Position numbers and translations under genes: made by a program. Below, in pieces: positions 1-12,600 of a stretch of 64,000 bases of DNA (its first letter is position 1; the number at the start of each line of letters is the position of its first letter). The notes beneath the pieces are model-generated. The model saw only the letters and a list, made by a program, of their open reading frames with translations, had not been told where the DNA came from and made no database searches. This DNA is from Cyclospora cayetanensis (lineage: Eukaryota; Apicomplexa; Conoidasida; Eucoccidiorida; Eimeriidae): NCBI RefSeq assembly GCF_002999335.1, contig NW_020312624.1, forward strand, positions 1 to 64,000. The letters run 5' to 3'.

Positions 1-176
1 CTAAACCCTAAACCCTAAACCCTAAACCCTAAACCCTAAACCCTAAACCCTAAACCCTAAACCCTAAACCCTAAACCCTAAACCCTAAACCCTAAACCCT
101 AAACCCTAAACCCTAAACCCTAAACCCCTAAACCCTAAACCCTAAACCCTAAACCCTAAACCCTAAACCCTAAACC
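1..176. repeat. Telomere repeat array, CCCTAAA type
   Basis: About 25 tandem copies of the heptamer CTAAACC/CCCTAAA start at the first base. This is the C-rich strand, so the physical chromosome end lies to the left. One unit near 121-131 has an extra C, and the array decays at about 170-180 (CCCTTAAATACC). TTTAGGG telomeres are known from coccidia and other apicomplexans, and from plants. With the coding style of the rest of the window, a coccidian is the best fit. Confidence 0.97.
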
Positions 177-3100
177 CTTAAATACCACCTTGTAGGGCTG
201 TGCTAAGGCGTGGGAAGCCCCAACTGAGCGCGGTTCCAAGTTGATCCCTGAAATGTTGTAAATGACGATTGAGGGCTGTTGATTCTCGCATGCAGACGCT
301 GTGTATATCTGCAACGCGGAAGCGTTCTTCATACTTTGTCTTGTGTAACTTTTAGCATTAGCTCTTGTAGACTCTGCACACGCTAGACACACAGCGAGGT
401 TCCTCACAAAGTTGCATCCACGTCTGACCACGGCAGTACTGTATGCTTCAGAACATCCGAAAAGCACAACATCGGCTGCGAGACGTGAACTGCCTCGTCA
501 TTAGACTTTTTTTTATGCTCTGAGTATTTTCCACCCTAAAGGAGATAGTACTCCATCCTTGATGCATGCACCAAGTCGTGGTAGACGCACTGTGACATCT
601 GCTGCCATTTCTGAGGTGTCCTCACAGTAAATTATGCAGCACGTTGTCCAAAGATACGACACATTATAACAGTACCTTACTGCAGGCGGCCCCCGCTACT
701 CAAGTAGAGCAGTCATAAAAAAATTGTTGGAGAGAACAACACACGGCAAAGATGTGTAGGTGGGCTGGGAAGTTTGTTAGAAAGTGTCATTCATGCTGTA
801 ATTTTACCAAGCATCAGAAAGCCTCATCGACAGGGTCTAACAGCTCATATTTTAAGACCTTGCATCCAAGGCCGTACAGCTAATTTTGAATACGGACCAG
901 GCTAACTGAGGCATATGGAGGGAGATATCGTTGCTTGATAACGTCCCTTAAAAAACCCTGAGGTCCCATGGCCCTTATCAATTTCTCCAGACGTGGACTG
1001 TCCTGTACTGCTGCAGTACGAGGTGCCCTTTCACCAGGTGAAACCTAGAGTGCCTTTTTAAGTGAGCGAAGCCTCCAAGCTCGCCCAGACCGTCCGTTGT
1101 AGGGGACTCTAAAGAAGGCTATGCAACCCACGGAGATGTATGCTCTGAACGCAAATGCCGTGATCGGCTATACTAGCAAGTGCCATTTGTCCACAAAGAC
1201 AGTGTTGTCCTCAGCCTTAAGCGCAGAGCAAAGTGGCGTGCCTGCTGGGTGTACACCATTTTCCAGAAAGTAAGCGGGCATGGTAACTAAACAGGAGGAA
1301 TTTCCACATACATTCATGAAGATCAAAGGCAATTCCCTGCAAGCAGCGCACCCAAAGTGCATCCTCGTTGGTGTAGGGTCGAAAAGTAACTCAAGAGAAA
1401 CGGAATAATCTAGGGTTTGGGTGGAACTCGCTGCCGCAAACATTAGTTAAGCTATCTGCCGGTTTTTGTGACCTTAGGAGAGATACGCATACGATCGAAT
1501 CACATTATCTTTCCTGGGGGGGGCATTCTTCTACACTGCGTGCAGGCAGAACAAAGGAACACATTCACTCTGCCTACAGCAAAATCGACATGCACGAGCG
1601 CGCACTGTACGCTATGGTGGAAGTGTGGATTTTTCACTCAAATTTATAAGCAAACATTGATTCACAGTAACTTATGCTCCTCAGCATCCCAAATATAATA
1701 TTTCTGTACAAGATTGCCTTAAACTTTCTGCTTTGAGCCTTTTACACGTGATTCTGAGCGAAGGGATGCTCTCATATGATGGATACTCACACCAGGGAAA
1801 GTCTTTGGCTGTATGAAGATAACTCATGTAGACAGCTAAAATCAAGTTCCAGTTTCACAACCGACCGCAGTGCAGCACCCCTTCATGAGGGTTTCTGGGT
1901 TCTCATGTGCTGGAAAATTCCTCGTCCTGCAGTCCAGGAGAATCGGGATGACGTATTTTGAACACTTACATGTATGACGTACTCCACAGGAGAGGTGCAA
2001 ATGAGCCAACGAACTGCCCATGTTGCTTTGAAAAGAAGGCCTACAAGCTTCTATGCAGGAATGCATGAGTCTAGAATCCAGAATAACGGGATCTCATAAT
2101 CCTATGAAGCGGATCCTGCCCCGTGCACAACGCAGATACAAACTTGTGCTACGGGGGAGCACTCGCTAGATTCATGCAAAACTCTTCAATACTCATGAAA
2201 GGCACTGCACCATGACGCAGCCAGTTTTGCGCCCAATGTTCTTGAGCGTCCCCTTCCAACACATGTTGTGTAAATCCGCAGTCGATCCAGCAAAGTCTAG
2301 GACGGGACCAGTGCAGCAGCGATAGGTACAGCTTAGACTAATGGCCCCTACTACAAGGTCCTGAATGCCACAGTTTTTTTACATACTAGCCTTGGGTAAA
2401 TCTGGTACTTGAGCACTCTTCTAGAGAAAATTGCTGAATTCAAGAGCCGTCCAAGTTCGCCTTATCACAGCCGTTTGTGGCATCTGCCCCGTGGTACAAA
2501 TATGAAACAGTTTCATTCCCAACATTACCTAAATGAGAATAACAGTGCTACCTTGCGCGATGAAGCGCGTCTAATTCAACCTGCTTGAAAGTCGAGATGT
2601 TCTTGAACTCATGCATCAGGAATGCCATCTGCCTTTTCTACTTGTTTAGCCACTGCTTTGCATCGGACGCGGCACTGCTCGTCTCTGCAGCTATCACTAT
2701 TTCCAGGGTGACCTATCGCCTTCCGAGATTCTTAGTGGCTGGAAGCAGTGCAGCTATCTTCTAGCTCGCATGCAAGCTGGCATTTCACCTCCCGAAAACG
2801 CAGGTGATCATCCTCAGCTACCAACATTTGCAGGTAATCCCTCCATGCAAGCACCTGGGGGAGGCAAGAGGAAAAGTTGTTACTGTGACGTAAACGGCTC
2901 CTTCTGCTTTGGCAAACCCCTAAATTATCTTTATCGAGCAAGCTCTTCCAGTGTTGTGCAACATCGACAGGCGTCACTGAGGCTTTCTGCAGTCAACGTC
3001 CTGTCACTCTTCAGGTTCTGAATCATTGTGATAAAAAGTGACCCCCAACGCGTAGTCCATTTCCTTTTGACACGAACTTTCGGAGGAGACTGTTTTGACC

Positions 3101-3640
3101 TCCTATTCTTTGGAAGCCACTAAGTGAAGGTTTTCACTCAAATTGAACGTCCCGTGGGTATTGCTCTTGAGAATGCACTTGGTCACCCATAATGCACAAA
3201 ACTTGCACCGGACGCCGTTTGCGCACCCCTCCTCGCACAGCTCGACAGATTCACGTTTCACCGGTCCACTTTTGCCGCCGTTCTCAAACCTTTCGTTCCT
3301 ATGGGAGCTTAAAGTATCAGCTCTGCACTCCGAAAACCCAGATACCCGCTTCTCCCTGTACGCAGCCCCTCCTTATCCGAGCAGCACTACGCAAAACTTT
3401 ATTCTCGTTGGTGAACAGGGCGGAGGCGTCAAGGTGGTCATACCATCGTCTGCATTCTGCAGGCTCCGTGTTATCCTTCCCAAGATTCTTGGTTCTGCTG
3501 AGGCGCATGCTTCTTTCCGAAATCCGCGGTGCTTCTGTCATGTGTGGCTGTCATCTCAGTTGACACTCGTCGGCTGAACTGATTCCTTTACTCACGTCCG
3601 ACAAGATAATCCTGCAGTACTTGTAGATGTCCTTCGGTCA
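177..3640. other. Subtelomeric spacer without a recognised gene
   Basis: Both strands hold only short scattered ORFs (the longest about 144 codons at 3143-3577) with no recognisable motif, no biased low-complexity stretch and no convincing phase-matched exon chain. I see no long satellite next to the telomere. Very short exons or an untranslated RNA cannot be excluded. Confidence 0.5.
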
Positions 3641-5065
3641 CTAACACTTTTTTGGACCGGATATAAAATACGGGTTGTTCCTTTTCTGGGAATCGGAGTT
3701 CCCTCCGTGAAGCTCGCAAGTACTTACCGTCGTATTGTAAGCAAACGTCGTACAATTGGAATCGGCTTGGCATCTCTTTTGGCATTCCGTGGCAGTGCTT
3801 GTGGACAAGATTTGAAGCGGCACTGCGACGTATTTGACCCCTCTAAGTGCACAACCTGGAGCAGCCAATGCATAAAGTGGCTCGGCTCCACAGCCATCCT
3901 TAGGACCACTCCAAAAGCCTTTTGAACGTGCACCCACAGCACTCTTAGTCTCCCCAAAGAGATAGCATCCCCGTTTACTCGATTCATAGGTCCACCTGCT
4001 GCACTTTGAATTTTCTGAACATTGGTAGTGACACTCTGAAATTTTGTCTGTATTCATTGTGGCAACCCTCTGCCCTTGGTATTCAATGTCCTTTAGGAAG
4101 CAGCTTGTGTCACAGTGCTTCGGTCCAGTCACGTCTCCACGCTTAGAGAAATAGAATCTTTGTCCTCTAGAAGATTTGAGAAAGCATATTTTATCTATTC
4201 GATTGTAGGTGAACCACTTGCAATTGCTGTTAGAGAGACAGGTAATATTGCAGGCCCCATCAGAAGGTGATCCTCGCACCATTGTAAAGTCCACACCATC
4301 GGTGGTATATATATCAACTAGGCACGATTCTGCATAATTAGCTGCTTTGCTGCTCACTGAGCAGCTTCCCCTGAACCCACTTACTGCGTTAGCGTCGGCT
4401 GCCGTAAGCGCACCATTCGGATAGGAGACACATTGTTGATCCTTCCATGTGAAGGCGCGGCAAGTCGGCTCTCCCTCACACATTGCCTGGCAGATATTCG
4501 GGTTGGGGGCAAACCCCAGCGAAGTCCCATCCTCAATGAACTTCTTGCCTTTCTGAAAGCACTCCGAGTCGCAAGACGGCACAACCAGTGTCGACAAGCC
4601 TCTCGTGAGCCCCCGCAAGCTTTTCATCAGACTGCATGTTGACGCGTACTCATCATAAATTGCACCGATGCAATACCTCGTCTGAGCGCACAGCTCCTGG
4701 CAATCATCTGCACTGGAAATGCTAGAAAGCGTTTCAAGGACCTCCGACTTGCCGTTGTCCACAAGAGTGCCCATACCAGCGCATTCGTTTTGGGGTCCAA
4801 CATTAACGGCATAAGCCTTCTCCTCGCCTGATACAGTTTCGAATACAACAACTAGAGAACCGTCAGGAGCCTGGATCGTGGGTAGATGCGTATAAGGTGT
4901 TCCCCATTGAGCTTCAATCATGGACTGAGCATCGAATGATTGATCTGCTTCTACATCTTGATGCTTCGCGGCGTTCCATGCTTCCGTCCTTTCCTGGTTT
5001 GAAAGGGCTACGACCATGGCGGCCAGAACCGTTAGTTCCTTGACCTGCCTCATCGAGCGGCGCAT
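3641..5065 (-). CDS. Secreted protein with five PAN/apple domains, micronemal-adhesin-like
   Basis: One uninterrupted exon encodes about 474 residues, ending in TAG at 3641-3643. The reading frame is open upstream to a GTG at 5083, but the first ATG is at 5065-5063, so that start is used. Basic residues then a hydrophobic stretch (ELTVLAAMVVALS) form a signal peptide. After about 70 unassigned residues come five cysteine-rich repeats of about 65-75 residues, each opening with a Cys and built around a C-x3-C and an aromatic F/W-T/A-Y/W core; the last three close with a GPKxC motif. This is the PAN/apple fold. In coccidia, proteins of stacked apple domains (TgMIC4, EtMIC5) are released from micronemes and bind host glycans, so a secreted adhesin is inferred. 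There is no transmembrane segment or GPI signal at the C-terminus. A 5' intron cannot be excluded. Confidence 0.82.
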   Translation of the reverse strand: MRRSMRQVKELTVLAAMVVALSNQERTEAWNAAKHQDVEADQSFDAQSMIEAQWGTPYTHLPTIQAPDGSLVVVFETVSGEEKAYAVNVGPQNECAGMGTLVDNGKSEVLETLSSISSADDCQELCAQTRYCIGAIYDEYASTCSLMKSLRGLTRGLSTLVVPSCDSECFQKGKKFIEDGTSLGFAPNPNICQAMCEGEPTCRAFTWKDQQCVSYPNGALTAADANAVSGFRGSCSVSSKAANYAESCLVDIYTTDGVDFTMVRGSPSDGACNITCLSNSNCKWFTYNRIDKICFLKSSRGQRFYFSKRGDVTGPKHCDTSCFLKDIEYQGQRVATMNTDKISECHYQCSENSKCSRWTYESSKRGCYLFGETKSAVGARSKGFWSGPKDGCGAEPLYALAAPGCALRGVKYVAVPLQILSTSTATECQKRCQADSNCTTFAYNTTVSTCELHGGNSDSQKRNNPYFISGPKKC

Positions 5066-6205
<1,140 letters not shown>

Positions 6206-6449
6206 TTATAAAGTTTCATAAGATCAGATTCAAAGCATACATTTGTGAATGTAATAATCGACTTCATATTTTAACGCCTGTCCTGTTCCTTTGATGTAGT
6301 TATCCATGTTAGACTTACATATGTATAACTACTAAATACCAACACTTTTGAAAAAAATGTGGCAATAAGCATAAATATGCACATGATCTCCTGGATACTG
6401 AATCCTTGCGTGATCCCACTGGCACGGTCCCTGGCTGAACTGTGTTAAG

Positions 6450-6615
6450 CAACATTCCGAGCAGAGTTAACTAGAAATGCTCCAGTAGTACCTCCTAATG
6501 TAAATAAGAAAATAAAACTTAAAGCATACCATTTATCTAATGATATTGTACTAAACATCACGAAGTAACTAAATAGGTATGAACTTTTTCCTAGACAGTA
6601 TCAAAGATTTTTACC
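6450..6615 (-). pseudogene. cox1: Second nuclear cox1 fragment, opposite strand
   Basis: The minus strand reads MFSTISLDKWYALSF followed by IFLFTLGGTTGAFLVNSARNV. The TLGGTTG-x-x-L-x-N-(S/A) block matches the late transmembrane part of apicomplexan cox1. Homology fades on both sides and a stop follows soon after NVA. It lies about 250 bp from the first fragment and is inverted relative to it, so the two are either separate insertions or one rearranged insertion. Apicomplexan mitochondrial rRNA pieces could also lie nearby (6200-7200), but I cannot identify any. Confidence 0.58.
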
Positions 6616-9600
6616 AATAGGGACTCCAGAAGTTAAACTGTCGAGTCGAAATGGGAACAACCGGAAAGGTTACTGCATGTCCTAAAAAAATATATTTGAG
6701 TTCAGATATGTGCTATCATCTCTCTGTCACCTTCTGAAACGTTTATTCCGCCAGAAGGTTCTTGTTTGTACACATTAAGTGCTCCCAATCATTCTCGACG
6801 CTAAGACCGTCCATGGGCTCTGCCATTCTTCTTTCAGTGTAGGATATCAGCTTCCCGAGATCAGCAGAGCTGCAGCAAGAGATGCTGCTGATAACCCATT
6901 TTATCTTAGAAGACACGGAGTTTACTCTCAGTCCATCGTGTCTTATTCTAGAGAGTTGATGATAATATATCCGATTTGAGACATGCCTAACGATCTGCAT
7001 CAAAGGTCTCCTGGATCGGGCAAAGCTACTATTCAAATTTTCTGCTACACTAGTTGTCTTTACTTAAGGATTAATAGAGAACGGGCTTATTGGTTTGCTT
7101 GGTTAGCATATTCTATTCGCTGCAGAGTACTGCGAATTCGACATAAGAAGGCGCAAAATTGTGTCCCGGGGTATGGCTCTATCTGAGGTTTCTAGAAGGA
7201 GCTACTTCCCTCAAGGCTTATTCCAGAATAAATGAAAAGCCGTTACGCTGCCTTTCCCTACCATCTGCCCTTAGAATCTTTGATGAGAGCGCAGAGGGAT
7301 GGCTAGAATGCGCGTAGCTGCACTCTCTACGTGATTCTGACATCTATTCCGCGTTCCGAATCGCATATGCTCCATTGGTAAACAGCAGTTGTGTCCTGTT
7401 GTGTTGAGCCAATACTACTCTGCATAAACAGTGGTGCCAGCAGATTAACCGATTGGTCAATTCTTCAAATCCCGCTAGTTGGATGCAATTATTCTACCTG
7501 GAAGTGTTGAAGAACACTTTAGACCGCAGCACGCCTCTCTTCAAACTCGCCATCATGATCCCTACCCCGCCCTCAAGACCAACTGCTCGCACGATAGCGG
7601 AAGCGTTCCCTTCCTCTCGCCACTTCCTAGGAGGAACAATCGAGAAAAACACTGGAACTGGCAAGTAGTAAAGTATTAATTACAGTCATTGCTTCAGCTG
7701 CACTCTATAGAAATGCCCTGCCCTTGCCTCTGATTGCAACGTTTAAAACGGGATGAGGGGCTCTTGTGGGGTTTTGTGTTGCGTTCTACCAGGAAGATAA
7801 ATAAGGCGGAAACGGTATAAGCTCATTGTGAAGTGTTGTATTCCTTGAGGTAAGTCGACTCGGGCGTCGGGTGCCTGCACAATCGTAAAATATTTGATCT
7901 TCCGTGTTTGTACGGAACCAGGCAATGAGCAGCTTGCACCATAGGGAGCGTGGGATTCTAAACATTGATACACGCAAACGGTTTGGGAGTTTTGCGTGCT
8001 GGATGCTAGAGCTGTCAGCAACAAGCACCAAATAACAGTGTCGGGGTCGCAAGGATTACAGGCCTCCTAGAGACTCCACACAGCCCCACTGGTAGCCTGA
8101 TATCAATGTGGACAACACATTTCCGTACCCGCTAAAAGGGGTCCTTGAAAGACACAAGCCCTCCGCCAGAGCCCGCACTTCGGTAGCTAAAGCTGATGAT
8201 CTGCCGCTGAGCTCAAGTCAAGCGATGCAGTAAAAGCTGGCACAAGCAGTCCTCGGGGCAGATTTCAGCGTAACCGTGGTCGATTACGCGCGCTTCCATC
8301 ATCCAACTCCCTTGGCCTGCAACTCCCTCTTCGCTGCTTGCTTGCCTCTTCATTCTAAACCGGAGGGCGCTGCATTCCATGTGTTACCTTACCATATGGC
8401 GCATTAGGGGTTTTCAGATTCACTGGCAGCTTGACCATGTACAAATCTCTGGGACTAGCGAAGAGTTGCTCCTCGCAGAACCCTACATATCCAGCTTCCG
8501 AAGGACCACTTTTTGCAATGCCTAGCAGATCGAGGTGCCACTACTGGAAAGCTTCTAGAATTCTTATTAAATGTCTTACTCAGCTTACTGGCATTACACT
8601 TAAACAAAAATAAACTTCGCAATCGAGTCTTATCGAATCTTCTTAACAGAGCATAATACGCACTTTACAACTATGCATCAGTCCACAGCTATGTCCTGGT
8701 ACTAAGCATTGCTGCTAATACGCAAAGCAAAGCTCTACATGAGCCCCCTCATATCGTAGTAACACATTGCAACAAGAGATAAGAGCAATGAAATTCTATT
8801 ATCTGTAGTAAAAGCCTTGAGTGTAGTCCAGAATTCCCTCCAACGTCCACCTTATCTAGGAAGAGTTTCACATAAAGTGACTCACAAGCAATCAAAAGCC
8901 AAAACATGAAGTATATTGGGAATGGAACTGTTCGTGATCAAAACAAGTGCGGAGTCATGGTGCGTAAAGCTTTCCCCGGCACCGAGCTTCCCTTCCTGTT
9001 GTCACCTACGTCCCCTCAACAACAGCTATTGCTGTACACCCTTCTGTGTGTGTAGCGGGCCTGGGGGCGTGCTCGCATGTGCTGCTTTCCAAAGGCCTTC
9101 GCCCTGAAACCCTTTCTGTGTTGTGAGCAAATAACGAATTTTTCCTCTACCCGAGAAGTGGCAAGAGCCCAACACGTGCATCGCTTCTGAGGCTAGCCGT
9201 TGAGGAAAACCGATACCTTGAGCTGCCTGGTTGCACTCATGCACGCTGCTCTAAGGCTTATCCAAATCTGGCTCACTCCTTTTAGTGCGGACTTTGAAGA
9301 TGCAGCGTGCAGTATTCGTTTAGGACAAACTTTGCAAAGAAGGACATCGCTGATACTCAAAAAGACAAAGGGGCTTCGGGGAGCTTGGGCTTGAGGAATC
9401 GAACTGCTGGTCTCTCCACAAGGCGCGTTCGTGCGGACGGCGCTAGCGCATACGGCCGCTGCATGTTTCTGCTGGGAGTGCTTTTTGTAGATCAATTTCA
9501 CCTGCCCACTATAACATGCTACCGCACGCACTTGTAACTTGTATGCTCCTATTTTCTTCTAAATGCCTTTGTAATGAGCTACCTGCAGCTGTAATCGAAT

Positions 9601-12600
9601 TATACCACTTTTTAAAATAATTTCAACCAAATCATGCATTAAAATCGGAAGGCAGGTAAATGGCGGCTCTTTAGCGAGGGAGACAGTTCCAAAAGGAGAA
9701 TTTTAAAGGTTGCTTCGAAAAGCCCAAACTCGTCGCTTTAGATTTTCGTGCAAGCTGTTGTCAGTCTTCCAGTGGTGCAGCGGTGGACAATACAAGTAGT
9801 GCTTCTTCCTGAGACCACTACACTCAACGTTCTCAAGCTCCAGAGGAAGAGGTAGAATCAAAGAGAAAATATGCGACAGCGTGTGCTGTACGAATGCATT
9901 TAGGCACGTACAGGATAGGGTCACAGATTCCACTGTTTAACGGCTACAAATAGCCTTGATAGTTTAGCGTACACTTTTACTCAGTGCCTGCCAAACACGG
10001 CGAGACACCACGAAGAAGGCTTCCAATATCCATCACAGACTACAACGCTCTTCGAGCGTTCCTTTACGACCAAGTCTCGAACAATAAATTTTGCTGCATT
10101 ACGGCAGCAGAGATACTAAATCATCAGTCATACGGGTGAGACCGCAGCACTTAAAACCAATGACCAGTGCTCTACTACACTACAAAACTCCAACTCGCCA
10201 CATATAATCCTTAGATCCAGGTGGGAACCCCCATGGCCATCACCCGTATCTGTTGTTGTTGACAGTTTAATTCTCCTCACAAAGTAAATGCCATCCAATT
10301 AATTCAACCTTCAAACTGAGGAAGCTGCACATAAGGGACTGTGCTGTGAACACTGGCAGAGCACAAATTGGAATTTTTCGCGTGGCCACATTTTTGCTGC
10401 TGTGTATTTCTTTTTCGGCATATATTCACTTAACTCTCTACGGAATAGTAGATAAACACTAAAGAGAGCTTCGGTGCATTGCGTAGGCCATCAGTTTCCG
10501 GATGCTTGCTTGATTTCCTCGTCATGAGTGTTTTCCGTTCGCGGTGGCTCCTCAACCCTATACCGCTTATCGTACTAACCTTCCCCTTGAATTTTTATTG
10601 TTTACCGAACAATCTGTTCACTACATACTTATTCCAGTCGGGCTATTCTACCTAAATGTATCGTTTTAGGAGTTGTTACTGATGTTCTGTGTAGGCAATC
10701 GAGTCCAGTTTCTACACTATGTCAACAGACTAAGAAGCCGGGTAGCTCTGCGTGTACTGAAAAAAAACTCGTTGGTGCATTCATCAGAAACTCACCGACT
10801 GCTTTATGACGATTTGAAGCAAATTAAGCATGTAAATAATCGCCGTATGGTCTGCTGCAATATAACGTGTTAAAACCTGCAGCATGAATCTGGAATCAAA
10901 GAACGCGTGTGACTCACTGCCGTGAGTATGACAACTCCAAATATACAGCGAACTGCTTGCATTCAGCAAGTGGGCATCACACTAAGCCAACATGTAAACG
11001 CACTCACTATCCTTAGAACGTTGCTGAAATGCGGAACTCTTCTTAACGCGTATAAAACGGAAGGCATTCTGGGTGCGTCATGAAATCGAGCACTAACACT
11101 TCCTTTTAGATGTAATGCCGTCATTGTATTAGCTGCCGTCCCTGTCACTATTGACCTCCAGATCCCATAGCCACACAGGAAGCATCTATTTTTCAAGCAA
11201 ATAGCACCAGATTGTTCACATTCGTGTAAATTCGCCTTACTATGCGCAGGAATCGGACAATTTAGCGAGTACGCTGTATCTTGCCCTGGAAAAGCTTTTG
11301 AATACAAAAAAACTTGATGAACACAAAAACGTGCGTGCGGGGTTCATGGCTGTTTTGAGGCATGCAAAGCATTCCTGGTATGCGGGTGTGCTGATGTCCT
11401 ACTTTTAGACAAGGATGATCCTGAATCCAAGGCCACAATTCTTCATCGCATTGCACAGTAACATTACAGACGCTATGGAAACAAGCGAGACCAATGATGC
11501 ACGTTTCATGCACCATGCCACAGGCAAGTATATGTTTGCATTATCTGAAGATTCTACGTGGCCGGTGCAGTCGAGAAGCAAGGTGACAGGTGTAGGCTCT
11601 ATAAACGCCCCTCAACACGCAGCATCTACTTCTATATAAGCGAAAAAGCCTCCATTAAAATTACACGCAGCGGGTCGCGAATATGCACACTTTTACATAT
11701 GTTGAAACTATCCCCTATCTATACCATAGGATCAGGTGTTATAAGATATACTGTGACGGCTCTTTCCGATATAATTACTATACAAGCTACTTGCACACCA
11801 CTCAAAGCAGAGCATGGTCATGTTTTTTTTGGAGCCTATATTAATCAGCGGAAACGGCCTCATCCGCGTGATCAAGGAGTCCGCATCAGGATTCGGCCCC
11901 CTAAAGGCTAGCATTGCCAAGCCCTTCGGCGTCACAGTGTCAGGTAAAATACTACACCCCCAGAATCTGATCGATGCTGCGACATGAACAAACCCTCTCA
12001 AGCAAGGGGAGACGTAGCTCAGACGTGCTGGCACTTTAAGTCGAGTGCAGGGAAACAAATTCTTCTGCTCCGAGGCTTCACGAACTTGAAATTCGTCAAG
12101 CCCCATAGCCTCAAAGTGATCTGGAGGGGTATGAAGGTAGCTGTTTTCGTAACCCGGTGACGTGAACTAACGCGTACATTCGCCAGTAGAGAATTTAATC
12201 AGTTGCGTTGAACACGCTCGCTGTAGATTACAACAAATGAACAAGCTTGTCACCTTCCTGCTGTCAGAATCAGAAATCAACAGTATGGCAACTCCCGCGT
12301 GCGGCAAGCAGGATGGCAAGTCATATTGCACTTCATGAGATGCTGGTCTTCTTTTGGATATTGTAATGTAACCTGGCATGCTGGGTAATACCTTATAGAT
12401 TCACATATTTTAGTGCCTATAAAGCCATGCACATCAGCTTAAGACACTGAATGCGCTTATGCTGCGTGTCTCATCACTAGCGCCTGTGGTGGAGTCGTTC
12501 AAAAAGTATATTTTAGCGGTGCATCTTTAGTATGGGTCAGGGGGAACACCAGCATCCAATGCGCAGTCGGTGTTATATGGTTTCATTGGTGCCTCAGATA

